From assembly GCA_029641185.1 (NCBI GenBank), contig JAPWGK010000018.1, positions 744,001 to 808,000 of the forward strand: a stretch of 64,000 nt of DNA, read 5' to 3'. This document shows positions 34,610-45,935 of this stretch, piece by piece. The DNA comes from Pseudofabraea citricarpa (lineage: Eukaryota; Ascomycota; Leotiomycetes; Helotiales; Dermateaceae). The translations under genes were made by a program, and so were the position numbers. Numbering within the stretch: position 1 is the stretch's first letter; the number at the start of each line of letters is the position of its first letter. The notes under the pieces were generated by a model that saw only the letters and a list, made by a program, of their open reading frames with translations, was not told the origin of the DNA and did no database searches.

Positions 34610-34898
34610 GGGCCCGGTTGGTAAAACAGGAATAGCTGTCATTTTACTCCCGAATCAGGCTGTCAAAGGACCTACCATTTGGTTGCCGAAACGAGATTTC
34701 TTGGTATTTCACTTTTTATTAGCCTCCCGAGCTGCTTCTGCTTTTTTGTAGAGGCACGGGTAAAAGCTATTCTATCAACCGAATCGGGAAACCGAATCGG
34801 GAGTAAAAGCTATTTTACAAAGTTGTGGTGGTTGGTTACGCGAGTGAAGCCCTATTTGAAAAGTAAAATAGGGCTCTATTTGTCAACCAACCGGGCCC
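34610..34898. mobile_element. MITE-like non-autonomous element with GGGCCCGGTTGG termini
   Basis: The left end reads GGGCCCGGTTGG and the right end is its reverse complement, CCAACCGGGCCC, 289 bp apart. The inverted symmetry continues inward: ATAGCT...TTACTCCCGA on the left faces TCGGGAGTAAAAGCTAT on the right. The right arm also holds a hairpin, GCCCTATTT facing AAATAGGGC (34849–34874). There is no coding capacity. Flanks are CTA on the left and TTA on the right, which would fit a short imperfect target duplication. The superfamily is not clear. Confidence 0.65.
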
Positions 34899-35128
34899 TT
34901 ACTTTCGTAGCATTGCCAGCACATTGCTGCAGAGCTCGCGCGGGCTGGATATTAAACAAAAATAAACAACTAGTGGTGACGTAACAGTTGCCACGTAGTT
35001 ATAACTACCAGATTTTGGACTAGATCTCATCATATTCAGCTGAGGGATAGAGAAAGCCAACTACGCTTCACCTATGAAAAACTTGTGTCTTCTCAGCATG
35101 TACGAATTCGAATGCCTCGAGAAAGGCA

Positions 35129-35177
35129 AATAAGTTAAACGACCGGCAAAAGGCCGGCCCGAGGGAGACCAGGTGAT
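35129..35177 (-). repeat. Right arm of the 4.9-kb-spaced inverted repeat
   Basis: It is the reverse-complement partner of 30243–30288, sharing three blocks, the longest of 18 bases. Compared with the left arm it carries a small insertion with an AAAGGCCGGCC palindromic core. Confidence 0.75.
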
Positions 35178-35556
35178 CGGAGGAAAGCCTGCTTCGAAGA
35201 TCGACCGAATGCTAAAAGAGAGAACCTTGAGAGTATTGAGTTCGGAATGAAAATACTCTAAAGTAAAGAATGATAACAAAACTTTATAATTGATTGATCA
35301 ATTTGAGTATTTGCTCCGAAAGAATTGAGTTTCCAATCAGTTCCGATAATGAGACCGGTAGACTTCTCGAATAAATTGGCGTCATCATTTGATGTCACAT
35401 AATAGGGAACTATAATGGGAAGAATTTATGTTTTGATACATATCGAGATCTATTACGACTAATGCTGATTCGATCTTGGAATTAATGTGCGAGATCCCGT
35501 AGAATCCCCCCACCAATCCACTTCCTCATACAAATGAACTCCTACATCCAACAAGT

Positions 35557-36785
35557 TTACTTGCCAGGGTTAGAGGCCACGAATGTTACACCCTTCTCAA
35601 TGTTCTGTTCAAAAATTAGTACATATCCTTGGAGGATCTTCATCATAACATACCTTCTTCAAGTCTGCCAAGCATGCATCCAAAAGCTCTTGCTCCTTAG
35701 CATCAATCTTTCCAACGTCGTGAATCTTCTCTACACCATTTGGTCCCAACTCGACCTTGCTGGCGAAGAACTCGATACCCTGGTCCTTGTACAATGGGCT
35801 GTCAACGAAGGTTGGCTCAACAACACCCTTCTCAGTCTTAGCCTTCAACAAGCTCTCAGCGAATCGGGCACCGGCCATAGCCATAGAGAGAGTGGCAGAT
35901 CCAGCACCATCCTTAGCCTGGACAACCTCATCACCACCGAATTGAACACGCTTGAGAAGCTCAGCTTGTCCAACAAGATCTGGGTGAGATGATTGCGAGA
36001 AGAGAGGGACGATGGTGACACCGCTGTGGCCTCCAACAACGGTGATGTTCTCATCAGCTGGGTCGGACTTCTTGATCTCAGAGACGAATCGGCTTGCGCG
36101 GACAACATCGAGAGTGGTAACACCGAAAAGTCTCTTTGGGTTGTAGACACCTGCAGCCTTGAAAATCTCAGCGACAATTGGGACGGTAGAGTTGACTGGG
36201 TTGGAGATAACGAGGATGTTTGCATCGGGGGCAGATTTGGCAGCGGCCTTCGCAAGATCACGAACGATGGAGGCATTGGTGTTGAACAAGTCGTCGCGGG
36301 TCATGCCTGGCTTGCGGGGTACACCAGCTGGGATGAGGACAATCTCTGCGCCCTTGAGGGCAGCATCGAGACCGGAAGGTGTTGGGTCATATCCGGTGAC
36401 CTTGCTGGCAGTGTTGATGTGGGAGATATCGGCGGCGACACCTGGGAGGGATTGCGATTAGCATGAAGGATGAGTGATGAAGGATAAATAAAATAAATAC
36501 CTGGGCCTCCGCGGATATCGTAGAGAGCGAGATCGGTGACGCGCGGGTTGAGCTTGAGGAGGAGGGACAATGGCTGTCCGATTCCACCAGCGGCACCCAA
36601 TACTGTGACTTTGGACAACTAAACGTTCCTGCATCAGCAATTGAACCAAAAAAGAGGCCGTTCTGTCCGTGATGTGAAGCTCCTGTTTCGGAGAAGATTC
36701 GGATTGTTGTTCGACTTACATCTCTAGCGGAGGCGGAAAATGCCCGTCGCTGGGCAGTTCCGAGGATTCTTGATGCAGCGAACAT
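35557..36785 (-). CDS. mdh1: Malate dehydrogenase, mitochondrial
   Basis: Four exons (36785–36720, 36618–36501, 36441–35654, 35604–35557) give 339 residues. The enzyme interconverts malate and oxaloacetate with NAD in the TCA cycle. The N-terminus [20 protein letters not shown] is Arg/Ser/Ala-rich without acids, a typical matrix-targeting presequence. The NAD-binding loop is [19 protein letters not shown]. The substrate and catalytic segments [28 protein letters not shown] and [11 protein letters not shown] are intact, as is the catalytic His in [12 protein letters not shown]. The last exon encodes only [15 protein letters not shown], which is the expected family C-terminus and confirms the final splice. 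Confidence 0.96.
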
Positions 36786-37411
36786 GATGTCTGATGTTGT
36801 GATGGAGGAGGGGATCTGTTGAGTTGATGGGAGGAAAGTAGAACAAGTAATGTCAAAAGTTTCTGGGAACCGACCGAGCTTCGGGTTGAGCGGCTGTTGC
36901 GCTAGCGACCTGTCACTAGCCCGAACGAGGAGCTCTCCATCTTTTCATGCCGTCAGGTGACGCAACGCCGTGAGACGACACCGAAACCTGCCAGCGCTCT
37001 TTTCGCTCATCTTTCGCTCGCATCGCGATGTTGCAAAGATGCTGAATATCAAAATGATATTTTGTAAATACTTCGAGCGATTGAGGGCGATGATTTTCAC
37101 GACGTGCAACAAAACTTTGGTAACGAGGCTGAGCACGTGATACGGATCTATCTTCTTCCATTGGCCCGCTCCAATGGTCTCAATGATGTACTCGCATAAG
37201 AGAGGAATGATTTTCATTTGTCCTGTAGCCTGTGTTTCTCCAGAAAAAGGAAAAGTGAGGCCGTAAAGACGGTAAATACAAGTAAGTAACGTATTCCATG
37301 ACTTCGTGCCAAGCCAGATTGCGTCATGTTCCTTCCGCTCATCAAAATGCTTAAACATTGAAAGAGAACAGACCAAAGAAACTCCTCCACAGATCCATTA
37401 AAGTTAGTTCA
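36786..37411. other. Promoter region of malate dehydrogenase and 3' flank of the AAA gene
   Basis: No coding region is supported. A CACGTG box lies at about 37134–37139. Confidence 0.4.
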
Positions 37412-40400
37412 CTAGAAATACCCCCTCATGGCATCTTCAAACCCTGGCCCTCCCTTCAAGTCTCGATCGAAGGCATTGGAAACATCCAAAACTCTCTTAA
37501 TGTGCTCCATGCTAAGAGGTTCCTTCTTGTTGACGGCCAACGCTTGTGCGGTTCTGATGGTATTCTTGATCTGTCTACCATTGAGATCATTTCTTGCCAG
37601 CATATCAAAGTCTGCCTCCGTAAACGGCATAGTTTCAATCTTCTCCAGAACCCGAACGCGCTCAATGAAGAGCTTGAAGACGGATTTCTTGGCTTTGGTT
37701 GAGAGAGCTCCATACTACAAAGAATTAGCTTATTGGCCTCGAGATAAATAGAGTAAACTTACCCGCAAAGCAACATGAATACGACTCTGGAAAGCGTCGT
37801 CAAATGTCTAGATATAAGTCAGCCGAGTACAAAGGACTAGAAAGAAGAAAACCGACCTCAACACGGTTAGTTGTCAAGAACAAGATACCCTGAAAGTACT
37901 CCAAAAGTCTCAAGAAGATTGAGACGAGAGCATTTCTGTGAATATCTTGGATCGTTCTCTTTTCCAGGAAAACATCGGCCTCGTCGAGCAACAAGACAGC
38001 CCCCCACGCATGGGCAATGTCAAGAATCTTCTGAAGTTCTCCCTCAAGTGTACGAGGATCGGTCCCGAGCTCACCAGCCGAGACCATGTAGAGTGGGCAC
38101 TTCAGCAATTCCGAGATACCCTCAGCAGTGAGTGTCTTACCAGTTCCAGGAGGGCCGTGAAGAACTGCAACAAGACCCTTTCCCTTCCCTTGGATGACAT
38201 CGTCAATGCTTTCAGCGGGATGATATTTGTGAGATTCGACCAAAGCCTTGACAATGTCTTTGGTGTTATCTTCAAGAACCAGCGAGTCGTAGGCACCCTC
38301 ATTCCAGACAATGTCTTTGATACCAGAGACAGTAAATTCCAGCCAGAGTTTCTCTGCAAAGGCAAACCCCAGCACCACTGGCGAAGCAATCAAGTACTCC
38401 TCGTCGCTGAAAGTAGGTAGTGATTTCTTGTCATCTTCCACCGTAACGGCCTCGCCTTCTTTGCCAGCAGCCATCTTACTTGGTACTTCCTGCAACTTCT
38501 CAACGACCACTTCTTGACCATCGGCATCAACTGGGACTTCGACGACGTGAGGTTCTTGCTTGTCGTCATAGACAAGCTTCAACTTTGTCTTTGGCTCCTC
38601 GTCGTCTTCATCTTTCTTGTGCTCAAGGCCATGATCTTTATGTTCATCGTCCGAACTGTCACAATGTTAGTGGGCTCGCTTTAATTAGATAGGTCTTTGT
38701 TCTTACCTGTCATTGCAACAACAGTCATCTTCATCGGAGTCTTCATCGGATGATGAATCAAGAAGGTCCGGGTCTTTTGGCTTGACGGTACTAACATTGT
38801 AGTTCGGCAAGATACGACGATGAATTGCGGGATCCACCATGATTCTACCATTGATATTAACCTTGACGATCTGCTTACGCTTCTTGTAGTATGCCATTCC
38901 TTCGTGGCTCTTGTAGTTAACACCTTGTAACGAAACAAACTTCTTGCCTCGTTCGATCAAGTCAGCGCGAAGCTTGGCTTCATTTTTGTGATACTTTAAG
39001 GGATAGCAATTTAGCCCGATGATCTTTCTCGCGCCCTTGAATGCTGGTACATCACAGTCCATGGTACCTGAAGGCAAGTTAATTATGCGTTTGCCATCGA
39101 TATGAGGGGAAAACCTACCCATGCCCCATGATTTACCATCATACTCCAAGTATTTACCCTCAATGTTGTACCATTCTCCTTTCATGAAACTGACTTCCTT
39201 CTCGGCTAATTCAATCTTGAATGCACGAGGTTCTTCGAGTGATCCGTACGTGGTAGTAAAAGCGAGGGTATTTGGTTTGTAAAGTGCCCATAAGAGATCG
39301 AAGGTGATAAGACCAGATTCTAGCATCGGATACAAGGTCTTCTTAGTCGAAGCATAATCCCTGTCCAAGTACTTGAGAAGAACCCTGATATGGTTTCTCT
39401 TGAGTTCATTGCGCTTCTTTGCCTTCTTCTTCCCCTTCTTTACCGTGATCTTCTTCTTTTTCAATTGCTTCGCCAATGTCCGAAGATCTTCAAGATATAA
39501 GAACATCAGGTTAGGGTCAACACTTGGGCTCTCTTCAACCAGGCTAACACCTTTGATGCCATCCATGACTTCATTCAGAGCTTCTTTCAGTAACTTGCTC
39601 TTGATGTCGACCAAAGTTGCCTATATTGCTATTAGCCAAGAACCAATCGAGGAACCAAATGAACCTACTTTGTATTTTCCTTCCCAATCGAAAGTTCTGA
39701 TGACCTATTAGCTTAACTTAGAATAATAGTGAAAAGAGACGCACCTGCGAACGTTGAACAAATACTGATCATACTCAGAACTGTCATCATCCTCATTGGT
39801 ATCGGTAAGCTTGTAGTTGTGGATTGAACTATCCCATAATTGATCGACTCTCTTAAACTCTAGCTTGCTTCCCCGCTTCTTCTTCTTTGGCTTCTCTTTC
39901 TTTGCCTTTTTCAAAGAAGGATGATCAAGTCCCAAAGCAGCTAGTTGTCTAGCATTCCGAGCTATTTGTTGTTGAGGAGTAAGCCCTCGAGGAGGCGGCG
40001 GAAGAGCCCACGTATTTGACTGAAGGCCTGGCTGACCAAGTCCTTGGAGTTGCTGGTTCTGCATTTGGAGTTGTAAGATCTGTTGTTGCAAGCTATCGTC
40101 CAGGCTACTGTCCTCGTCATCATCAACTTCTGTCTCTGCTTCCGATCCGGATTCTGCGTCAGAATCTGAAGAAGAAGAATCGGAGTCTGACGAGGCCTAT
40201 CTCTTGTCAGTTGTGATTTTTATATTTTCAGGTCAACACATACTGCCTTCTTTGCTTTCCGCTTAGACTTGGCCTTTTTCTTGTCCTTTGCCTTTTGTTT
40301 TGCCTTCTTCTTCGCCTTTCTCTTTCGCTTTTCCTTCTCCTTTTCCGTCTCGGATTCCGACTCAGATTCCGACTCACTCGATGATGTCTCGTCGTCTTCG

Positions 40401-40660
40401 CTATCGGAGTCGCTTGAGCTGTTCGACTCGTCGCTCTCGGTGTCCGCCACCTCAGTGGCCTTCTTCGATTTCGACTTTGCAACTTTCTCCAGCTTTTCTT
40501 TTGTCTTCGTCTTCTTGCCCTTGACTTTAGGTGAGCAGTCGGGGGTCTGGCGAACCTTCGCTTCCACCTTGGTGCTTGGGCCTCCCTCTCCTACCACTGG
40601 TGTTCCCTCCTCTCTTCTCTCTGTCGCTTCCCCACTTGTGCTGGTGGTTGGAGTATCCAT
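37412..40660 (-). CDS. Large AAA+ ATPase with acidic/Lys-rich N-terminus and DUF7025-like middle
   Basis: Exons 40660–40244, 40196–39745, 39696–39669, 39620–38707, 38655–37857, 37807–37763 and 37714–37412 give 985 residues if the 51-nt in-frame segment 39068–39118 is kept. That segment has a GTAGGT donor, TTAAC branch site and CCTTCAG acceptor, and is probably an intron, leaving 968. Residues 40–140 alternate Lys-rich and Ser/Asp/Glu-rich blocks (low complexity, nuclear-type). The middle has ITFDLLWALYKPN, typical of the DUF7025 region found in fungal AAA proteins. The C-terminal AAA domain has Walker A HGPPGTGKTLTAEG, Walker B AVLLLDEADVFLE and sensor segment ILFLTTNRVE. The arginine finger region, SRIHVALRYGAL, spans two small exons. 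Substrate and location are unknown. Confidence 0.87.
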
Positions 40661-42324
40661 GGCTGCAAAGAGTTGAGGGTTGGCTGTCTGAAGAATGTTC
40701 AGTTCGGATGGTTGTGGAAGGTTGCAGGTCGTGCGAAGGGACAGCGGTCAACCTTCGTACCCTACTCGTGTTGTGCAGGTCGACCAACGGGATGATGATC
40801 AGCGTGATCCGTCAAGTGCTTGTGCTTCTGTCGTATTTTTGTGCATGCGACTCAGATCTGTCGTAAATGTGAGCTCCTTTCTCTGCGATGTGATGAAGAA
40901 GAGTCTACACAGTCATCGTCATCACCAGACCAGATGCTTTCCCCTCAACAACCAGATGTGCGTGCGGGAGATCGGCGGGATCTTACCTTGGTGAATACTG
41001 TACTGTAGATGGAATGGGATGGGACGGATGATTACCTCGAAGGACTTACAGATGGACGGGTGAGCAGATGGGCAGATGGGTAGATGGGCAGATGTGGCCG
41101 ACTTTAAGGAAGAGTGAGGCTTCCGGGGGTGACACATAAGGGGAGGAAGACGCTTTCTGCTGCTGCACTTGTCATTCATTCATTCATTATTCTGCCTGCG
41201 AGCTTCGTTGTGCTGTTCACGCTGGGCTGGGGCTGGGCTGGGCTGGGGTAAGCTCTTATCGTGATTGGGCTGGGGGGGAGTCCCTGTACTGTAGCCACCC
41301 CTGCTGATGACTTTCCCCACTCTACGCGAGGCTGAGGTGGGAACAACATCATCCAACATCCAACATCATCCACTGAACGCTTTGCCTCACATTCATCAAC
41401 GGTGAGACGGATGCAGCTTAGTTGTCTGATACAGAGCTTTGGTTCCATTGACTCATCAGCCCCGAGACAGGCTTCCGCAAGGCAGCATCCACCAACAGAC
41501 GCTGCAGCTGAACATGTAGGGGGGCTGCAGCCTGCTAATCGGTGTTTGCCTACCATGTGGATATATACGGAACCGCGGACCATCTAATCTCTGGCACTCT
41601 CTCCGCCACAGAGCCTCATTTTCAAGCTGAGGTACCACCGCCGTTGAGATTCTAATCAGTTGTGAGATCCAACTGCATGCATGGAGCTGAGAACCAGATG
41701 CGTTGGGTTGCTTGGCAAGGCTGTCTGAGTTTCCTCTTACGTGAGAGGCAGGCCGGGTATTTTGCAACCCCTGATATTTTGAGATACATAGTAGAATTAA
41801 TATAACCTTAGTTCAAGGAGCCTCAGCATCCAGATAATCATTCAAGCCTTGAGAGTTACCCTGACGAGCCTGCGAATATTGAGATTAAGTCATCAGTAAC
41901 CACATCACGTGCCTGCCCCTGGACATTGATGTGCAGTGTCTGTCTGACCAATTTGATTTGGTGGTATAGTAGATGTAAGTGTTTCTTTTTCTTTGGTTTT
42001 ATGTCTCAGACATGTTGTTAAATTTTCAAAACGGTCCTTGTCATGAGGATCTCGCTTAACTTATCGCTTGGTAAAGCTAGCTTCTAATCGCAGATTATCC
42101 TTGTGAACCCGTCGATATGTTTGCTTGATGAACGTGGTGCTTTCCATGTCCAATTATCTCATGAACCCTGTCCAACATGTACCAACAAAGGACAACACAG
42201 AATCAACACGTACTCCTCAATCATTTTCAACTTCTCGAGAAACCCAAAAATCAACGAATCTTACTCGCAGCTTCTAGATCCTCAACTCCTCCAAACGGAA
42301 AGAGTGAAACAGACAAAGTACAAC
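40661..42324. other. Intergenic region with short G-rich and tandem runs
   Basis: No gene is supported. Small tandem runs are present: GATGGGCAGATGGGTA at about 41065–41090, CATTCATTCATT near 41173, and GGGCTGGGCTGG near 41225–41245. The left part is the promoter of the AAA gene. Confidence 0.45.
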
Positions 42325-43140
42325 ATGGGTTTCAAGAGCAGATGGCTCTTTTTACAAGGCGAACGAGAACGAAACGGCGGAAAAGAGATCGAACAATACC
42401 GAGCTGAGTTTATCAAGACAGTTGGGCCTTCGCCTTGGGAGGGGTCTGTTGTGATTAATCTCTCAGAGTGGGAATGGATCTGTAGCTCTGGACCTTGGTC
42501 GCCAATGACAATCTCACTCGAGATTGTCGCCTTTGCAACGCGAGCATATCCTGCAAAATACGTCCACAAGAACCTACCGCTGCTACAAAAGTCTTCATCC
42601 TCACGAGTGATCAACTTCATGGACATTTTCCCATGCATTATTCCAGAGATGGCTTTTGCAATTTGGCTTGTTTTCGAAGACATAACCCAGCAGAAAAATA
42701 CACATCGATTCGGAATGTTTGCGTACACATTAGCGACCACTGCGTTTGATTCTCAATCCCGGTATGGCAAAGGCTTCGCTTTCTGCCCTCTTCAATTTGT
42801 TACCGTATTCGAAGCCATCTGCTTGTTCTTGAGTTTCGAGGGTGGCTACGGCCATGGAGATAGTCTGTGGACGGGGATATGGGATTTCTTGCTCGGAAAT
42901 TCCCAGATGTGTCTGAACAAGATGCTGATGAGTGGGCTGTTCTTAATGATCAGAGCTGCCTTTAATATGCAGCCTTCTCGGAAGGCTGTGAGAAAGCTCC
43001 GGAAAGTTGTCTATAATCTGGGCCAGGGTAATGCACTGGAACTGGCGAATATGGCCGCCCAACTGGTGGCTGAAGGCGATCACAAATCCCTTTCGGTTTC
43101 TCGAGCTCTCCAGGACACATTGAGAGGGCTGGAGGCTTGA
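42325..43140 (+). CDS. Uncharacterised protein, 271 aa
   Basis: A single open frame reaches TGA at 43140. I start at the ATG at 42325 (MGFKSRWLFLQGE). The frame stays open 74 codons further upstream, but that part lacks an ATG and reads like leader. The sequence is not low in complexity. It has several aromatic-rich, mildly hydrophobic segments (FMDIFPCIIPEMAFAIWLVF, FCPLQFVTVFEAICLFLSF, KMLMSGLFLMIRAAF) that could be buried helices or weak membrane spans. The C-terminus is amphipathic (KAVRKLRKVVYNLGQ). I recognise no domain. It stands alone between long spacers. An additional upstream exon is possible. Confidence 0.5.
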   Translation: MGFKSRWLFLQGERERNGGKEIEQYRAEFIKTVGPSPWEGSVVINLSEWEWICSSGPWSPMTISLEIVAFATRAYPAKYVHKNLPLLQKSSSSRVINFMDIFPCIIPEMAFAIWLVFEDITQQKNTHRFGMFAYTLATTAFDSQSRYGKGFAFCPLQFVTVFEAICLFLSFEGGYGHGDSLWTGIWDFLLGNSQMCLNKMLMSGLFLMIRAAFNMQPSRKAVRKLRKVVYNLGQGNALELANMAAQLVAEGDHKSLSVSRALQDTLRGLEA

Positions 43141-44225
43141 TATGCGGGTTTCATGACTAATTCCGCGTGTTGAAAGTAAGCCTGTCGGTTATGGTCAAGG
43201 AAAAGACAGACAGTGGTATATTGTTCTAGACTTTTCAAAGGGACAAAATTCAAGACTTACTGAACGAAGAAAAACTCGGGCTAGAAAGGACCCACCTTAT
43301 ATACATCGCGCAGAACTCTCAGCCCCTGATTTATGCGAGAAAATTAAGACCCGTCCGTCTCATTGACCGCTATTTTGACTTTGATGTCAAAATGCCATTA
43401 AGCATTTTACCCCATAGCTCTAATATACATAGCTCCCAGGGTATGACACGAAGTTCGTCAGAGAAAATCATCATTGAATTCTCACAGTTATTCTCACAAA
43501 GTCAGTAGCTCACTATCTTGCATAGAGAGCGACTGGGAGAAGTGGGCAGGTAGTCGATGCGTTTTCCAACATCAAGAATTCCGAGATTAGTAACCTCAGA
43601 GTAGTACGTACCCCTCTTGAGAAACACTCTCTTCAAACAACATCTCTGCGTTTTTCTTCTCTTCTTGTCTGATGTTTCCAAACACTGACAGCCATTACCA
43701 ACCTTAACTTACCCTACTGTACCAGCCACATCCCGGGAGATCTTCATGCAGCCCTCTGAAACAGCAAGCCTCACCCGCTACGCCTTTACCTGAAGGTTAT
43801 CTAGAAACTTTGAGCATGCACACCAACATGAACCAGACGCGCTGTCATCCAATGATCCGACTGCGACCGGACGAAATGTGCCCTGCAAAGGCCTGTGCCG
43901 GACCCCGCAGCCCCGCAGCTCAAATCATCATGGCGTCTCAAAATACTGTACGCAGCGCGGCGTTGTATCACATCACTTGAGTCTGGCCGATGACTCTCAC
44001 GACTCACGACACACGACTCACGAGCAGTGTTCCTCAACCCAGGAGCCCTCCCTGCTGCAACTTAAGTTCTCGGCGGGAGAATCGCGGGCAGTGTCGAACC
44101 CAAGCTCCATTCCAGGCCTTAAACCCCAGAGTCCCCCATCGCAATGCGGAGACGTTCGCCGTATATCTGTGCCGTAAGAAGATCGCTGCATCCTTCCCGA
44201 GCGAACGGGAGATCTGAGAGCGATC
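43141..44225. other. Spacer upstream of the sugar transporter
   Basis: No gene is supported. A small tandem of ACTCACGAC-like words occurs at 43990–44025. The right end is the transporter promoter and leader. Confidence 0.45.
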
Positions 44226-45935
44226 ATGGCTAATCCAACGACGGGTATCTTCGAGAAGGATGGCCCTTTCGCACGGGATATTGCTCTGGAGCGATTCTCG
44301 GTGCAGGGCCCACCATCTGTAGAACCAGTGCCCGCAGAGCTGCAAGGGGCCCAATACTTGAAGCCGTCGACCTGGGAACTTGTCAGGCTCTACAGAACTG
44401 CAATACTGGCATCTGCATTTATTGGCCTTGCGGCTATCAATTGGGGTCTTGATGGTCTGGTATGGAGTTCGATTCGTTCACTCACTCACTATTAAGCTTG
44501 CTAATAACCTGATTAGCTTTCCGCTGGCGTAGTTGCAGTTCCTTCATTTCAACGAGACTTTGGAGATCCGTTCGGTGATGGATTCATCATAAGTGCGGCG
44601 TGGCAGATCGCTTTCAATGTCGTTCCTTCGATTGGTGGCCTGTTTGGGTCAATAATCACAGGATACATGGCAGATAAGGTTGGGAAGAGGATGACTTTGG
44701 CTGTCGCTTGTTTCGCAAGTATATGTGCTGTATTCCTGCAGGTATTTGCAGGAAGTCGAGGAGTTCTTTTGATGGGAAAGGTAAATGAAGATGCGAACCC
44801 ACGTCTTTGACTCATCCGATTTATTAACAGGCTGTAGCTTTTAAATGGTTTACCTCTTGGAGCCTTCCTGACGATTGCTTCTTCATACGCATCTGAAGTA
44901 TGCCCCGTCGAGATCCGAGGCTTCACGACCTCCGGCGTTCAGTTCTTTATTGGATTCGGACAGTTCCTCGCAAACCTCATTCTGAAGGGTACAGGAACTC
45001 TCAAATCGGATATGGCATATAAAGTTCCCTTCGCCATCCAGTTTGTCTTCCCTGCCTTCATCCTCATCGGTCTTCCGTTCTGTCCAGAATCTCCTTGGTA
45101 TCTTCTACGTAAGGGAAAAGTTAACGAGACGATCGCAACTCTTTCGCGACTAGGCTATCCAGCTCCTGTATCAACCATGGCAGAGATGTCGATCACTCTC
45201 ACGCTGGAAGGAAAGAATGCTGCTTCGACTTCGTACTTAGACTGTTTTCGTGGTTCAGATCTCCGGAGGACCGAAGTTGCAATGGGGGTCTTCACCGTGG
45301 CCCAACTGACAGGCGTTGTTTTCGTCCTCGGCTATTCGAGTTTGTTCTTCCAGCTCGCAGGTCTTTCAGCCTCGTCGTCCTTCTCACTGAGTCTCGGCGT
45401 CACCGCACTCGGACTCTTCGGCGTCATCTGTTCCTGGTTCCTGATCAACAACACCGGAAGAAGGCCAACCCTGCTAGTAGGCAACACCATCATCGCAGGG
45501 CTCGTCTTCCTCGTAGGAGTCCTCGACGTAGTCCCCGGCAGCACGGGTCCCGTCTACGGCCAGGTAGCATGCATCATCGCCTTCGCATTCACATACTTCA
45601 TCTCGGTCGGTCCCATGGGCTGGGCCTTGTTCGCCGAGATCTCGAGCGCGCGCCTGCGCAGCCGCACCGTCGGTTTAGGCATCGTCGTGCAGAGCCTCTT
45701 CGGCATCTTGTTCAATGCCGTCATCCCCCTCCTGATCAACCCCGACGCCGCGAATCTCAAAGGGAAGATCGGATTCGTCTTTGCCGCTACGGCCGCGGCG
45801 TCCTCGGCTTGGATCTACTTTCGGGTCCCCGAGACTAAGGGCAAGACTTTTGAGGATCTGGATTACTTGTATGAGCGCATGGTGGATCCGAGGAGGTTTG
45901 GGGGCTATAACGGGATGGTGGAGTATGTTAGATAA
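44226..45935 (+). CDS. MFS sugar/hexose-type transporter
   Basis: Three exons (44226–44459, 44517–44780, 44838–45935) with two 57-nt introns give 531 residues. It is a 12-span major facilitator of the fungal sugar porter family, which imports sugars at the plasma membrane by proton symport. Family marks are visible: GFIISAAWQ and GYMADKVGKRM between TM2 and TM3, EVCPVEIRGFTTS, PESPWYLLRKGK before the central loop, INNTGRRPTL after TM8, and RVPETKGKTFEDLDYLY near the C-terminus. The PESPR position is PESPW, as is common in the maltose/alpha-glucoside permease branch. The N-terminal 60 residues are cytosolic. The sugar transported cannot be inferred. The 3' half is notably GC-rich compared with the neighbours. 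Confidence 0.93.

Larger units (their letters stand above)
33724..35556. other. AT-rich spacer containing a MITE-like element and inverted-repeat arm
   Basis: No gene is supported. The stretch 33740–34440 is AT-rich with many TATAA and CTAA words. The MITE-like element occupies 34610–34898 and the right inverted-repeat arm lies at 35129–35177. The last 350 bases precede the 3' end of malate dehydrogenase. Confidence 0.5.

Noticed and set aside
40269..40676. Plus-strand Phe/Ser-rich frame resembling a membrane protein
   Set aside because: It is the reverse complement of the Lys/Glu/Asp-rich N-terminus of the AAA ATPase gene.
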